The position numbers and the translations under genes are program-made. A stretch of DNA of 64,000 nt from positions 1,736,001 through 1,800,000 of the forward strand of contig CALNYX010000017.1 of assembly GCA_942490925.1 (NCBI GenBank). Reading direction: 5' to 3'. The stretch comes from CALNYX01 sp942490925. Lineage in GTDB: Bacteria > Chlamydiota > Chlamydiia > Chlamydiales > JAAKFR01. Shown here in pieces: positions 34,101 to 43,130 of the stretch (its first letter is position 1; each line of letters starts with the position of its first letter). The notes under the pieces were generated by a model. That model was not told where the DNA came from and did not search any database. It was given only the letters and a program-made list of their open reading frames with translations.

Positions 34101-37100
34101 TTAGTCACGAGACAATTTGCTCAGATCAGCAAGCTCTTCACAAAGGTCATAAACTTCTTGCAGCAGCGCGAGCCGATTGGTGCGAACTTGAGGTTGATCA
34201 TCAATCACCTTGACCTGCTCAAAAAAAGAGGCAACGGGTTTTTGCAGTTGTGTGAGCAGTGCAAATGCCTCAGGGTAATTACGCTTGTCAAATTCACGGC
34301 GATCTAAAAAGAGGCGATAACTCTTTTTCAGCTCCTGAAGCTGCTCAAAGAGCGCTTTTTCACAAGGCTCTTGCAAGCTAGAGGGGTTGACATCGGGAAA
34401 ACGATGGGAGCCTGGCTCAGAGCGATTGATCTGCCAACTGGGCATCAGTTCTCGATTTTGACTGAGCAGAATCTTCTTGGTGCGCACTTCAATTTCCAAC
34501 AGCGCAGCAAACTCCTCTTTTTGACGAAAAACATGCAGGGCTTCCAAGCGGCAGTAAAGATCGTAGGGGCTGTGAACTCCAAACACAAGTACAGCCTCAA
34601 TCTCATCTTTGCAAAACTGATCACATACAGTGCGCATACGTCCCTCTAAGAAGGTCGCGATTTCCTTGAGAATCTTAGATTTATTTGCATAGATCTCTTC
34701 ATGAGTCTTAGGATCGATTTCGGGATTCGCTAAAAAGAGCTCGAAGATCTCTTCAAAAACTTGATCGATAGGAAGATGAATTTTCTGCTCGATCAAGATG
34801 CGCAGCAGACCCAATGCCTGACGACGCAAGCCGTGTGGATCGCTCGATGATGTAGGCTTTAGGCCAAGGGCAAAACAGCTGAGCAAATTGTCAAATTTTT
34901 CAGCAAGGCTAACTAGAATTCCAGTAGGAGTTTGTGGCAAAGGCGCATTTTCTCCACGCGGCATCCAATGCTCTTCAATTGCTGTAGCAACCTCTTCAGC
35001 TTCATTATGTTTCAGTGCATAGATCCGACCGACAACACCTTGAAGCTCGGGAAATTCCCCGACAAGATGGCTTGCTAAATCGGCTTTACAAAGAGAGGCG
35101 GCGTGTGTCACTTGCTCAAGAGGTGAGAGGGGTAAATACTTATGGAGTAATTCAACATAAGCAACGAGCCTTCCAACTTTTGCTGAAAGTGAACCGAGCT
35201 CATTTTGGTAGGTCATGGTTTTAAGCTGCTCGTTGAACCTTTCGAGGGGAACTTCTAGATCTTCTTCATAGAGAAACATGCCATCAGCTAAGCGTGGAGA
35301 GAGTGCCCGTTCATGCCCTTTGCGGATCAGGTCGGTCGGTTTGTTGTTCGAGACGATGATGAAAGAGGGGAGTAGAACTCCTTTTTTGTCTGCCATGGGA
35401 AAGTAGCGTTGATGCTCGACCATCTCGGAGATAAGCACCTCTTTAGGCGCAGTCAAATACTTGGCGTTAAACTCTCCTTGGATGAGAAAGGGGTATTCGA
35501 CGAGGTTGAGCACTTGAGGCAAAACTTTTTCAGCTGAAATCACTTGAGGATCGAGTGTATCTAAAATAGCGCGTTTGCGCTCTGTCACATCAGCAAGGAC
35601 CCAATGTTTGCGCAACAAATCGAGATATTTGCTCGGATGGCCGATAGCAAAGGCTTTATGGGCCAATTGCCGATGTCCGAAGCTAATGTTGTTTGAGATG
35701 ATTTCTCCAAGGGCAAAATGAATCACCTCTTTGCCATAAAGAGTGGTAATCCAACGTAGCGGCCGGGCATACTCAATCTCTAGGCTGCCCCAGCGCATCT
35801 TTTTGGGAAAATCGATTTGCAGAATAAGCTTGGGGAGGTGCTCAGCAAGCAGTGTGCGCGTTGACTTGCCAGGGATTGTGACTTTAGCGTAGAGGTAGTC
35901 ATCGCGGATTTCAATCCCTTCACTTTCAAGCGAAGCTGGTACTCCAAGTGAGCGGAAAAAACCCTCACCTGCACGTGAAGGGTTACCACTGGCATCAAAA
36001 GCAGTCTTAACAGCGGGCCCCTTGCGCTCTTTGACATGTTCCGCTGTTCCACCAACCAGCCCTTTGACATGCACAGCTAAGCGACGCGGCGTGCCGTAGA
36101 CCAAAATCTTTTCATATTCAAGCCCTTCATTCTCAAGAAAAGTGCGTATCACTTTTTCAAGATTATGCATTCCAATCGGAACAAAAGTTGCAGGCAACTC
36201 TTCAGAGCCGATTTCGAGTAGAAAATCCTCATGCTCTTGTGGATCACACTTGTTAGAAGGTTCGGGGATAATCAGCTCTTCAAGCTCTTCATCAGCTTTC
36301 AAAAGAGGGTAGGCGAGTTTTTCACGCTCTTGTAAATAGCTTTTGGCAACAAGTCCTGCAAGTTTGCGGATGCGTCCAATGTAGCGGGCACGCTCAGTCA
36401 CAGAGATCACACCACGTGCATCGAGCATATTAAACGCATGAGAAGCCTTCATGACAAAGTCATAAGCAGGAATGGGCAGGTGTTTGTTGATGAGATGGTT
36501 CACCTCTTGTTCGAAATCTTCAAAATGACGCAGCCACATCTCAGGGGTTGCCGCTTGGAAGTTGTAGTGGCTCCACTCAAATTCGCTACGCTTGTAAATC
36601 TCGCCATAAGTAAGCGTCTCATTCCACTGCAGATCAAAGAGTGAATCAACACCCTGCAGGTACATCGCCAGACGTTCAAGCCCGTAGGTCAATTCACCCG
36701 ATACAGGCTTCATCGGAATGCCACCAACTGCTTGGAAATAGGTAAATTGTGTGATTTCCATTCCATCAACCCACACTTCCCAACCAAGACCCCAAGCGCC
36801 AATCGTTGGATTTTCCCAATCATCATGCACAAAACGGATATCATGCTTGTTCAGCTGGAAGCCAATACTCTCGAGCGAACGTAAATAGAGATCTTGTAGG
36901 GTTGGAGGAGAGGGTTTCAAGATGACTTGCATCTGATGAAATGACTGCACCCGATTGGGGTTCTCACCATAACGCCCATCACTTGGGCGGCGGGATGGCT
37001 CGACATAAACTGTCTTGTAAGGCTCTGGGCCTAAGCAGCGTAAAAAAGTCGCAGGGTTTAAGGTTCCAGCGCCAACTTCAAGGTCATACCCTTGGTGAAT

Positions 37101-37160
37101 CACACATCCTTGCTCCGCCCAAAATTGCGTCAGGCGGGCGATCATCTCTTGGAAATTCAT
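34101..37160 (-). CDS. glyQS: Glycyl-tRNA synthetase, fused alpha and beta subunits
   Basis: 1019 aa. Residues about 1-300 are the alpha (GlyQ) catalytic subunit (VGAGTLNPATFLRCLGPEP, EPSRRPSDGRYGENPNR). Residues about 320-1019 are the beta (GlyS) subunit with FLLEIGSEELPATFVP and the C-terminal anticodon-binding region. Most bacteria have two genes; the fusion is known from Chlamydiae and some others. It charges tRNA-Gly. Confidence 0.97.
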   Translation of the reverse strand: MNFQEMIARLTQFWAEQGCVIHQGYDLEVGAGTLNPATFLRCLGPEPYKTVYVEPSRRPSDGRYGENPNRVQSFHQMQVILKPSPPTLQDLYLRSLESIGFQLNKHDIRFVHDDWENPTIGAWGLGWEVWVDGMEITQFTYFQAVGGIPMKPVSGELTYGLERLAMYLQGVDSLFDLQWNETLTYGEIYKRSEFEWSHYNFQAATPEMWLRHFEDFEQEVNHLINKHLPIPAYDFVMKASHAFNMLDARGVISVTERARYIGRIRKLAGLVAKSYLQEREKLAYPLLKADEELEELIIPEPSNKCDPQEHEDFLLEIGSEELPATFVPIGMHNLEKVIRTFLENEGLEYEKILVYGTPRRLAVHVKGLVGGTAEHVKERKGPAVKTAFDASGNPSRAGEGFFRSLGVPASLESEGIEIRDDYLYAKVTIPGKSTRTLLAEHLPKLILQIDFPKKMRWGSLEIEYARPLRWITTLYGKEVIHFALGEIISNNISFGHRQLAHKAFAIGHPSKYLDLLRKHWVLADVTERKRAILDTLDPQVISAEKVLPQVLNLVEYPFLIQGEFNAKYLTAPKEVLISEMVEHQRYFPMADKKGVLLPSFIIVSNNKPTDLIRKGHERALSPRLADGMFLYEEDLEVPLERFNEQLKTMTYQNELGSLSAKVGRLVAYVELLHKYLPLSPLEQVTHAASLCKADLASHLVGEFPELQGVVGRIYALKHNEAEEVATAIEEHWMPRGENAPLPQTPTGILVSLAEKFDNLLSCFALGLKPTSSSDPHGLRRQALGLLRILIEQKIHLPIDQVFEEIFELFLANPEIDPKTHEEIYANKSKILKEIATFLEGRMRTVCDQFCKDEIEAVLVFGVHSPYDLYCRLEALHVFRQKEEFAALLEIEVRTKKILLSQNRELMPSWQINRSEPGSHRFPDVNPSSLQEPCEKALFEQLQELKKSYRLFLDRREFDKRNYPEAFALLTQLQKPVASFFEQVKVIDDQPQVRTNRLALLQEVYDLCEELADLSKLSRD

Positions 37161-37198
37161 AGTTGGGGAGTATAATCGAAAGTGATAAGGTAAGCAAC

Positions 37199-38032
37199 AT
37201 GAGAAAAAAAAGTGAGTGGGCAGAAAAACTCGAACAAAAGTTTGTGCCGCAGCCCACTGAGCAACAGCTACCTCTATCAGTCATTGTGCCCGTTTTCAAT
37301 TGCATGGAGCGTATCGATATCACGCTTGCAAGTATCAAAGCGCAACACTATGAGCAGATTGAGGTGATCATCATCGATGCTGGTTCCACAGATCATACTC
37401 TCAATATCGTCAACAACTACTCAACGCTCATTTCACGTATTTACACTGTCTCTGACTATAACCTTTCCGAAATGCTCAACCGGGGGATCTCTCTTGCAAC
37501 GGGGCGCTATATCACGTTTCTCTACCCTGGCTCCTTCTATCTCTCCCCTCACGCCCTGCACAGTTTTGCTGAGCGAGCCCTAAAAACGAATTTCCCCGAT
37601 CTCATCTACTCTGGAATGATTCAGCGTGAATTGCGCAAAGAGCCTCAGATAATCCACCGCCCACTCACTCTCCAAAGGCTCCAAAAAGGGATCCAGCCAA
37701 CGGCTTTGCCAGCCTGCTGGTTTAGGTCCGATCTCTTTGAGACTATGGGGAAGATCAATGCTAGCTACTCTTTGAGAGCAGACTTTGACCTCTTTTGCCG
37801 AGTTGAGGCGATTAAGGAGAGGCGGGTAGAGGTTCTTGATCGAGTCTATATGGACTATGATTTAGGCCTTTTTAGCTATGGAAAGGCCCTAGTCTACGCC
37901 TCTGAGACCTGGAGGGTTTTAGGTGCTAATTATGGGGCTTTAAGGGCGATTCGCTGGTTTCTGAGCGTCGATCACTGGGAGCTCGTTAAATTCTTCCTCC
38001 ACTACTCTAAGCAGCAGATCTTTAGACGTTGA
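37199..38032 (+). CDS. Family 2 glycosyltransferase
   Basis: 277 aa from ATG 37199, with AAGG upstream; a longer frame to 37163 lacks a ribosome binding site. The GT-A fold is visible as LSVIVPVFNCMERIDITLAS, then VIIIDAGSTDHTLNIV and a DFDLFCR-type acceptor motif. It should add a sugar to an envelope glycan or lipid. It is divergently placed to glyQS, and its stop overlaps the -35 box of the next gene's promoter. Confidence 0.8.
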   Translation: MRKKSEWAEKLEQKFVPQPTEQQLPLSVIVPVFNCMERIDITLASIKAQHYEQIEVIIIDAGSTDHTLNIVNNYSTLISRIYTVSDYNLSEMLNRGISLATGRYITFLYPGSFYLSPHALHSFAERALKTNFPDLIYSGMIQRELRKEPQIIHRPLTLQRLQKGIQPTALPACWFRSDLFETMGKINASYSLRADFDLFCRVEAIKERRVEVLDRVYMDYDLGLFSYGKALVYASETWRVLGANYGALRAIRWFLSVDHWELVKFFLHYSKQQIFRR

Positions 38033-38060
38033 TATTTTCTTTAAAATATTGTATAATAAT
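38029..38060 (+). promoter_or_regulatory. Strong sigma70-type promoter of the C48 protease cluster
   Basis: TTGATA (38029-38034), 17-base spacer, TATAAT (38052-38057), then only 8 bases to the ATG at 38066. The -35 overlaps the stop codon of the glycosyltransferase. The extended block TTGTATAATAAT is identical in sequence and spacing to the one before the F-box gene. No ribosome binding site lies between, so translation may be leaderless. Confidence 0.65.
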
Positions 38061-38065
38061 ACCTT

Positions 38066-38812
38066 ATGACAAGGGTATCTACGATTATATCTGCTCCTCC
38101 AGCTGACTTTAAGCCAGAGGAATCAAATCGCTGCCGGAGGGTTCGTTCGGTGGCATTTGCCGCATTTTCGATGATCCGAACGTTTTTCAGCTATTTTAGC
38201 AGTGTCAAGCTAGACCATCAAACACCTGCTCTTAACACAGATGCTCATACGTACAATATCCCTCCAGCGTTGGCTAACCTCACTCGTCAGCGGCAATTGC
38301 AGCCATCGACTGTGACAGAGGTGTTGAATGGTATGAATCAGAGCAAGTTTGCCTATAGCGAAAGCGGTCTCCATTCCGGACACCTTGACTTTCCAGATCG
38401 TGGAGATAAGAATTTTGTATTCGTGCCAGTTGTTCTCGAAGGGCGTTTTGCTAACCATATCATTGTTTTGACCTACGATTATCAGAATAAACGCATCGAA
38501 GTCTATGACTCTAAAGGGTTGACAAGTGCCGATCATTCTGAGAAGATTATCTGCAAAGATGGCCTAACCCTTGCGGAAGTGGTCAATAAGATGGCGGCCC
38601 ATTATGGAGCAGCTTCCATTTATGAGAATAAGGAACTACATCAGAAAGATAGCCACAACTGTGGAATCTATGTTTTAAATTATATCGAGAGGCGTTTAGC
38701 AGATGATACTCCAGAAGCAATCAGTCAAGATGGACTCTCATTCACAGATGCCAATCAAACAGAGCGTAACCGCTATCACCAATTACTTTGCAATCGCCTT
38801 CCACAAAGCTAG
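38066..38812 (+). CDS. Ulp1/C48-type cysteine protease (deubiquitinase/deSUMOylase-like), first of three
   Basis: 248 aa. The CE-clan catalytic set is complete: His131 (ANHIIVL), Asp148 (VYDSKG), Gln193 and Cys199 (LHQKDSHNCGIYVLNY). Residues about 30-50 are hydrophobic and Ser-rich, possibly a membrane anchor, as in the chlamydial ChlaDub enzymes. Such enzymes remove ubiquitin or related modifiers from host proteins. It stands first in a tandem trio, 6 bases before the next gene. Confidence 0.8.
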   Translation: MTRVSTIISAPPADFKPEESNRCRRVRSVAFAAFSMIRTFFSYFSSVKLDHQTPALNTDAHTYNIPPALANLTRQRQLQPSTVTEVLNGMNQSKFAYSESGLHSGHLDFPDRGDKNFVFVPVVLEGRFANHIIVLTYDYQNKRIEVYDSKGLTSADHSEKIICKDGLTLAEVVNKMAAHYGAASIYENKELHQKDSHNCGIYVLNYIERRLADDTPEAISQDGLSFTDANQTERNRYHQLLCNRLPQS

Positions 38813-38818
38813 GTACAT

Positions 38819-39583
38819 ATGAATTTTCTTGAAGCAGCCCAAAGAGGGGCAGCTGCATTATATGAAGCGCTTCCTTCTGCCGAAGGTGTAGCTGCTGTAG
38901 CAGCAACTGCGCAATCTACACTCAGCGGTGTAGCCACTGCTGCAACAGATGCAGCCTATCGCGTGACACATCCACTTGTTGAGGGAGTTGATCTTCAAAC
39001 AGCAACAACCCCAGCCCTCCAAAACTTAGCGCGCCTCTCCGAGGTGAGTGTTGAGACGATGCTCGCTGTTTTTAACGCCTTTCAAAAAGAATTTCCTAAT
39101 CGGCTCGAAGTTGAAGCAACCCATCTAGAAAAAGGATATTTTTGTCAGCCAAACCACCAGGATAAAACTCATTTAATGTTTGTGCCTCTTAGCTTTAAAG
39201 AAGTGTTGCAAGGAGAAATACTCTATCGTCATACGGTTTTGTATACCTATGATCCAGTTGCAAAGCGTTTGGAGTTTTACGATTCCTTAGGACTTACAGA
39301 GATTGAATACTATGATAGAAAAGGTTTTTCTGGGCACCTTGATCATTCACACCTTTTGGATGCATTTCCAGATAAGAATCCTGGGATAATTGAGTACAAC
39401 CAGGTGCACCAAAAAGGGACTCTAAATTACAGCAATGGGATTTACGTTCTTAACTATATGCTCAGGCGATTGCGAAGAGAGTCTGCTGAAAGTATTGCAG
39501 AAAACGGTTTAACAGATGCTCAAGTGCGAGGAGAAGCCCGCCTTGAGCTTTATCAATTACTCCTAAAGCATACTGGGGAGTAA
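38819..39583 (+). CDS. C48-type protease homolog without catalytic cysteine (pseudoenzyme), second of three
   Basis: 254 aa. His138 (YRHTVLY), Asp155 (FYDSLG) and Gln198 (VHQKG) are kept, but the HNCGIYV box reads NYSNGIYV: the Cys position is Asn206, with a two-residue insertion before it. The fold still looks intact (IYVLNYMLRRL). The N-terminal 50 residues are Ala-rich. It probably binds a modifier or substrate without cutting it, or is decaying. It is 1 base before the third copy. Confidence 0.75.
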   Translation: MNFLEAAQRGAAALYEALPSAEGVAAVAATAQSTLSGVATAATDAAYRVTHPLVEGVDLQTATTPALQNLARLSEVSVETMLAVFNAFQKEFPNRLEVEATHLEKGYFCQPNHQDKTHLMFVPLSFKEVLQGEILYRHTVLYTYDPVAKRLEFYDSLGLTEIEYYDRKGFSGHLDHSHLLDAFPDKNPGIIEYNQVHQKGTLNYSNGIYVLNYMLRRLRRESAESIAENGLTDAQVRGEARLELYQLLLKHTGE

Positions 39584-39584
39584 C

Positions 39585-40406
39585 ATGGATTCTTTGACTG
39601 CTGTTTGGACAGCGACGGGAGACGCATTAGGACAATTGACTCAACATGAAAGTGTTCAAGGTGTTAAACAAGCTGTTGGAGAACTCGGGGTTCAGGTAGG
39701 ACGAGGTATCGCTGGCCTGAAGGGAAGAGTGGCTGCAGTCTACTATCCACCGATTGCTGGAGCCAGAGAGCTTCCTGAAATAAGCTCGGAGCAAGGATTA
39801 AAACTGGCAAAGATTTGCCATCCAAACATCTATCAAGCATTGGCAAATCTTAGGCTTGAGCAAGAGGTAAGTCCTGCTGCAATTGAAGAGGTGTTAACTT
39901 TGTGGAATACAGATAACCAGTTTGTCACTACTCAGAGTTTTCTTTTTGATGGCACTGAGGGTAAGCTTCCTGACAGAGGTACGAGTCGATTTGCTTTCAT
40001 TCCAGTTGTGGTGAAGGGAGCCTTTGTCAATCATATTGTGGTTTTTGCTTTTGACTCTCAAACAAAAGAATTGGAATTTTTCGATTCAAAAGGATACGGG
40101 ATCAAGGATTATGAAACATCGAGATTGCTCTGTAGCAATTACTCGACCCTTGAACGAGTAGAGATGGCGATGGTGACAGAGTATGGGAAAGATAACGGCA
40201 TCGAAGGAAGAACAAAAGAGTGTGGTATAGCCCATCAAACAGATCGTCATAGCTGTGGAATCTATGTCTTAGACTATATCCGTCGTCGCCTAGATAACCA
40301 GACCCCAGTGCAGATTCATGAGGCTCCCATTCCGCATGTAAGCGAGCGGCGAGTTGAGTTCTATCATCAGCTCCATGATTTAGCAACACGCCCTATTGCA
40401 GATTAA
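39585..40406 (+). CDS. Ulp1/C48-type cysteine protease, third of three
   Basis: 273 aa with a full catalytic set: His150 (VNHIVVF), Asp167 (FFDSKG), Gln218 and Cys224 (AHQTDRHSCGIYVLDY). The N-terminal 50 residues are Ala/Val/Gly-rich as in the second copy, without a clear membrane span. Similarity to the first copy is highest around the catalytic core. Host targets are unknown. Confidence 0.8.
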   Translation: MDSLTAVWTATGDALGQLTQHESVQGVKQAVGELGVQVGRGIAGLKGRVAAVYYPPIAGARELPEISSEQGLKLAKICHPNIYQALANLRLEQEVSPAAIEEVLTLWNTDNQFVTTQSFLFDGTEGKLPDRGTSRFAFIPVVVKGAFVNHIVVFAFDSQTKELEFFDSKGYGIKDYETSRLLCSNYSTLERVEMAMVTEYGKDNGIEGRTKECGIAHQTDRHSCGIYVLDYIRRRLDNQTPVQIHEAPIPHVSERRVEFYHQLHDLATRPIAD

Positions 40407-40419
40407 TTGAAAAGACGTT

Positions 40420-41034
40420 ATGGTCGACGCTACCATAATGGGAATTGCTAACTACTTAACATTTATCCGGATCTTCATCAGCCCAATTTTTATGTTTCTC
40501 TATTTGGAGCATGAGCTTTTGGGTATCAGTGATTTAGTGCTCCCTTACATCCTTCTTTTCTTGTTTGGGGTCTCTGAGCTCTCTGATGCATTAGACGGTT
40601 ATTTTGCTCGTAAATTTCATCAAGTGACAGATTTTGGAAAAATTCTTGATCCTATGGCCGACAGTATCTACCGGATCTCGGTTTTTTTGACCTTCACCCG
40701 TCCACCTGTGAGTCTTCCACTCTTACTTGTCTTTGTATTTCTCTACCGCGACTCAGTGATTAGCACACTGCGCACGATCTGTGCCTTGAGGGGATTTGCC
40801 TTAGCTGCCCGTTCAACTGGCAAAATTAAAGCTGTTTTACAGGCGACAAGTATTTTTGTGATTCTGATCTTGTTGATTCCTTACACGCTCGGAGCGCTCT
40901 CATTGGAAACGATGCGACTCGTATCAATCATCTGTGTGGCGATCTCAGCTGCTTACGCACTCTTTGCTGGTGTTGAGTACATCTGGGCCAATCGGGACTA
41001 CGTCATGCGCCTCTTGTCCACCAAAAAGGACTGA
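40420..41034 (+). CDS. pgsA: CDP-alcohol phosphatidyltransferase (PgsA-like)
   Basis: 204 aa, or 198 from ATG 40438 (MGIANYLTFIRI), which fits the family better. The CDP-OH-P motif is present as DALDGYFARKFHQVTDFGK followed by ILDPMADSI. Five to six membrane segments surround it. PgsA joins CDP-diacylglycerol and glycerol-3-phosphate in phosphatidylglycerol synthesis. The final 90 bases overlap the convergent folE gene, so the two C-termini share DNA. Confidence 0.8.
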   Translation: MVDATIMGIANYLTFIRIFISPIFMFLYLEHELLGISDLVLPYILLFLFGVSELSDALDGYFARKFHQVTDFGKILDPMADSIYRISVFLTFTRPPVSLPLLLVFVFLYRDSVISTLRTICALRGFALAARSTGKIKAVLQATSIFVILILLIPYTLGALSLETMRLVSIICVAISAAYALFAGVEYIWANRDYVMRLLSTKKD

Positions 41035-41556
41035 GCTTTTTTTGAATTGCCCTCTGCAGATCGAAGTCTGAACTGTTGAAGCTTGATCTTCGCCAGCTCT
41101 AGCAATGACACAAAAGTGAGTGGCTGTGAGTGAAACTGCGACACTTTCAATCTCTAGAAGTGAAGAGAGACAATCTGCAATTTGAGTTGTTAGGCGCTCT
41201 TGGAGTTGTGGTCTGTGCGCAAAGTAACGGACAATTTGGTGAATCTTTGAAAAACCGAGCAGTTTTTTGTCAGGGATATAGGAGATCGTTGCTTTGCCCA
41301 TCATTGGAATCAGGTGGTGCTCACAAAAGCTGACAAAGGCAATCTCTTTGATGGTGACAACTTGTTCTCCTTGAAGGTTCTCTTCAAAGTGAGAGATTTC
41401 GGGGAAATTGTCGGGATTTAGGCCATCAAAAATTTCATGGACATACATCTGCGCGACACGATCAGGCGTTTTGGCAAGGGAGGGATCAGATGTATCGAGT
41501 CCTAAGATTTCAAGAATTTCGCGAACTTTGACTGCAATCTCTTCTTGCTTTGTCAT
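40945..41556 (-). CDS. folE: GTP cyclohydrolase I
   Basis: First step of folate/pterin synthesis. 203 aa with the zinc ligands in SFCEHHLIPMMGKATISYIP and ATHFCVIARAG (the second differs from the usual HLCMxxRG), and KIHQIVRYFAHRPQLQERLT. After the normal end (SSVLFGG) there is an extra tail of about 23 residues that lies in the overlap with pgsA. The start lies just inside the end of the ABC-F gene. Confidence 0.9.
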   Translation of the reverse strand: MTKQEEIAVKVREILEILGLDTSDPSLAKTPDRVAQMYVHEIFDGLNPDNFPEISHFEENLQGEQVVTIKEIAFVSFCEHHLIPMMGKATISYIPDKKLLGFSKIHQIVRYFAHRPQLQERLTTQIADCLSSLLEIESVAVSLTATHFCVIARAGEDQASTVQTSICRGQFKKSSVLFGGQEAHDVVPIGPDVLNTSKECVSS

Positions 41557-43130
41557 TGTTTGAGATGCTCTTCTAGTGTGCCGTTGTAGATCTGAATCTG
41601 ATCGTCTTTGAAATCAATGATCTTCGTCGCATATTGATCGAGAAGGTCTCTATCGTGACTCACAACGATTGCTGTTCCTTCATAATCTTTTAAACCCCAG
41701 CTTAAGGCAGAGACGGCTTCCAGATCGAGGTGGTTATTCGGCTCATCGAGGATGATGAAATTGTGTTCCTCGAGCATCATTCCAGCTAAGATTAGACGTG
41801 CTGTTTCACCACCAGAGAGGGTTGTGACGTTCTTGAAGGCATCTTCACCACCAAAGAGGAGTTTACCAAGAGCTCCACGAATATCTTGGTCGTAGAGACC
41901 GAGTTTCCGTTGACGGAGCCATTCAAAGGCGGTTGAAGGGTCCTCTTTGTCGATAAGGTCTGCATGATTCTGTGGAAAATAGCTTTTGAGGACTTGGTGG
42001 CCATACTCGATATTTCCACTATCAGGATAAATGGCGCCAGCGATGAGTTTCAGCAGTGTAGTCTTACCGAGACCGTTGTTTCCAATTACGCCAATCTTAT
42101 CGCCGCGGTAGATTTCAAGTGAGAAATTGTCGAGGACTTTTTTCCCGTCGTAGCTTTTAGAGACATGTTCAATCTTACAGACGGTCTTGCCTGATTGCAC
42201 TTCAATGCGTGGAAATCGGATATAGGGGCGTTGAATGTTGGTTTTTTTCAAATCTTGAGGTTGTAAACGTTTGATCTCACGCATACGCGACTGCACTTGG
42301 CTCGCACGCGTTCCAGCTCCAAACTTCGCAACAAACTCTTTAAGTTGCGCAATTTTTTTCTCCTTTGACTTGATGTCAGCCTCATCACGCGAGCGAGATT
42401 GCGATTTCACCTCAACCATCTGATCGTAATTGCCTGGATAGATGATGACAGTGTCATAATCGATATCAGCAATATGGGTCGTGACCGAGTTAAGAAAGTG
42501 GCGGTCATGACTGACCACAATTAACGTTCCATTGTAGCTGTGGAAAAAGTCTTCAAGCCAGCCAATAGAGCCCATATCAAGGTGGTTAGTCGGCTCATCG
42601 AGAAGTAGAGCTTGCGGCTCACCAAACAACGCTTGGCAAAGCAGGGTGCGGAATTGCAAGTCTGTTGGGAGCTCTTCAAGTAGCAGCTCATGCAGCTCTT
42701 TGGCGACACCGGCGCCGATCAGCAGATCTTCAGCATTTGCTTCAGCTGAGTACCCATCTTCTTCGGCAACAATTTCTTCCATCTCAGCAAGGCGCATACC
42801 AATCTCATCGGTCATCTCACCTTCATAGAGTTTATCCCGCTCTTGGAGGGCATTCCAGAGGCGTTCATTGCCCATGATGACGGCATCGAGCACCTTCATT
42901 TTTTGGAAGTCTTCGATATTCTGGCGCAAGATTCCCACTTTTTTGGGGAGAGAGACAGAGCCGCTAGATGGAGCGATCATGCCCATAATAATGCGGAGTA
43001 GAGTCGATTTTCCAGCGCCATTAGGTCCAGTCAACCCGTAGCGATTGCCTGGGTTAAAAGTGGCTGTAACGTCATGAAATAGCACACGGGTGCCAAAGCT
43101 TTTGGAGATTTGATCAAGGGTAATACTCAT
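41553..43130 (-). CDS. ABC-F ATPase, YbiT-like
   Basis: Two ABC domains on one chain, no membrane part. From Met 43130 (MSITLDQISKSFG) it has 525 aa. Walker A boxes: GPNGAGKSTLLRI and GNNGLGKTTLLKL. The second domain has a normal LSGGETARLIL signature; the first has LLCQALFGEP with no LSGG, the same departure seen in YbiT. Both have DEPT/DEPN-NHLD. ABC-F proteins act on the ribosome E site. It overlaps folE by 4 bases. Confidence 0.85.
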   Translation of the reverse strand: MSITLDQISKSFGTRVLFHDVTATFNPGNRYGLTGPNGAGKSTLLRIIMGMIAPSSGSVSLPKKVGILRQNIEDFQKMKVLDAVIMGNERLWNALQERDKLYEGEMTDEIGMRLAEMEEIVAEEDGYSAEANAEDLLIGAGVAKELHELLLEELPTDLQFRTLLCQALFGEPQALLLDEPTNHLDMGSIGWLEDFFHSYNGTLIVVSHDRHFLNSVTTHIADIDYDTVIIYPGNYDQMVEVKSQSRSRDEADIKSKEKKIAQLKEFVAKFGAGTRASQVQSRMREIKRLQPQDLKKTNIQRPYIRFPRIEVQSGKTVCKIEHVSKSYDGKKVLDNFSLEIYRGDKIGVIGNNGLGKTTLLKLIAGAIYPDSGNIEYGHQVLKSYFPQNHADLIDKEDPSTAFEWLRQRKLGLYDQDIRGALGKLLFGGEDAFKNVTTLSGGETARLILAGMMLEEHNFIILDEPNNHLDLEAVSALSWGLKDYEGTAIVVSHDRDLLDQYATKIIDFKDDQIQIYNGTLEEHLKQ

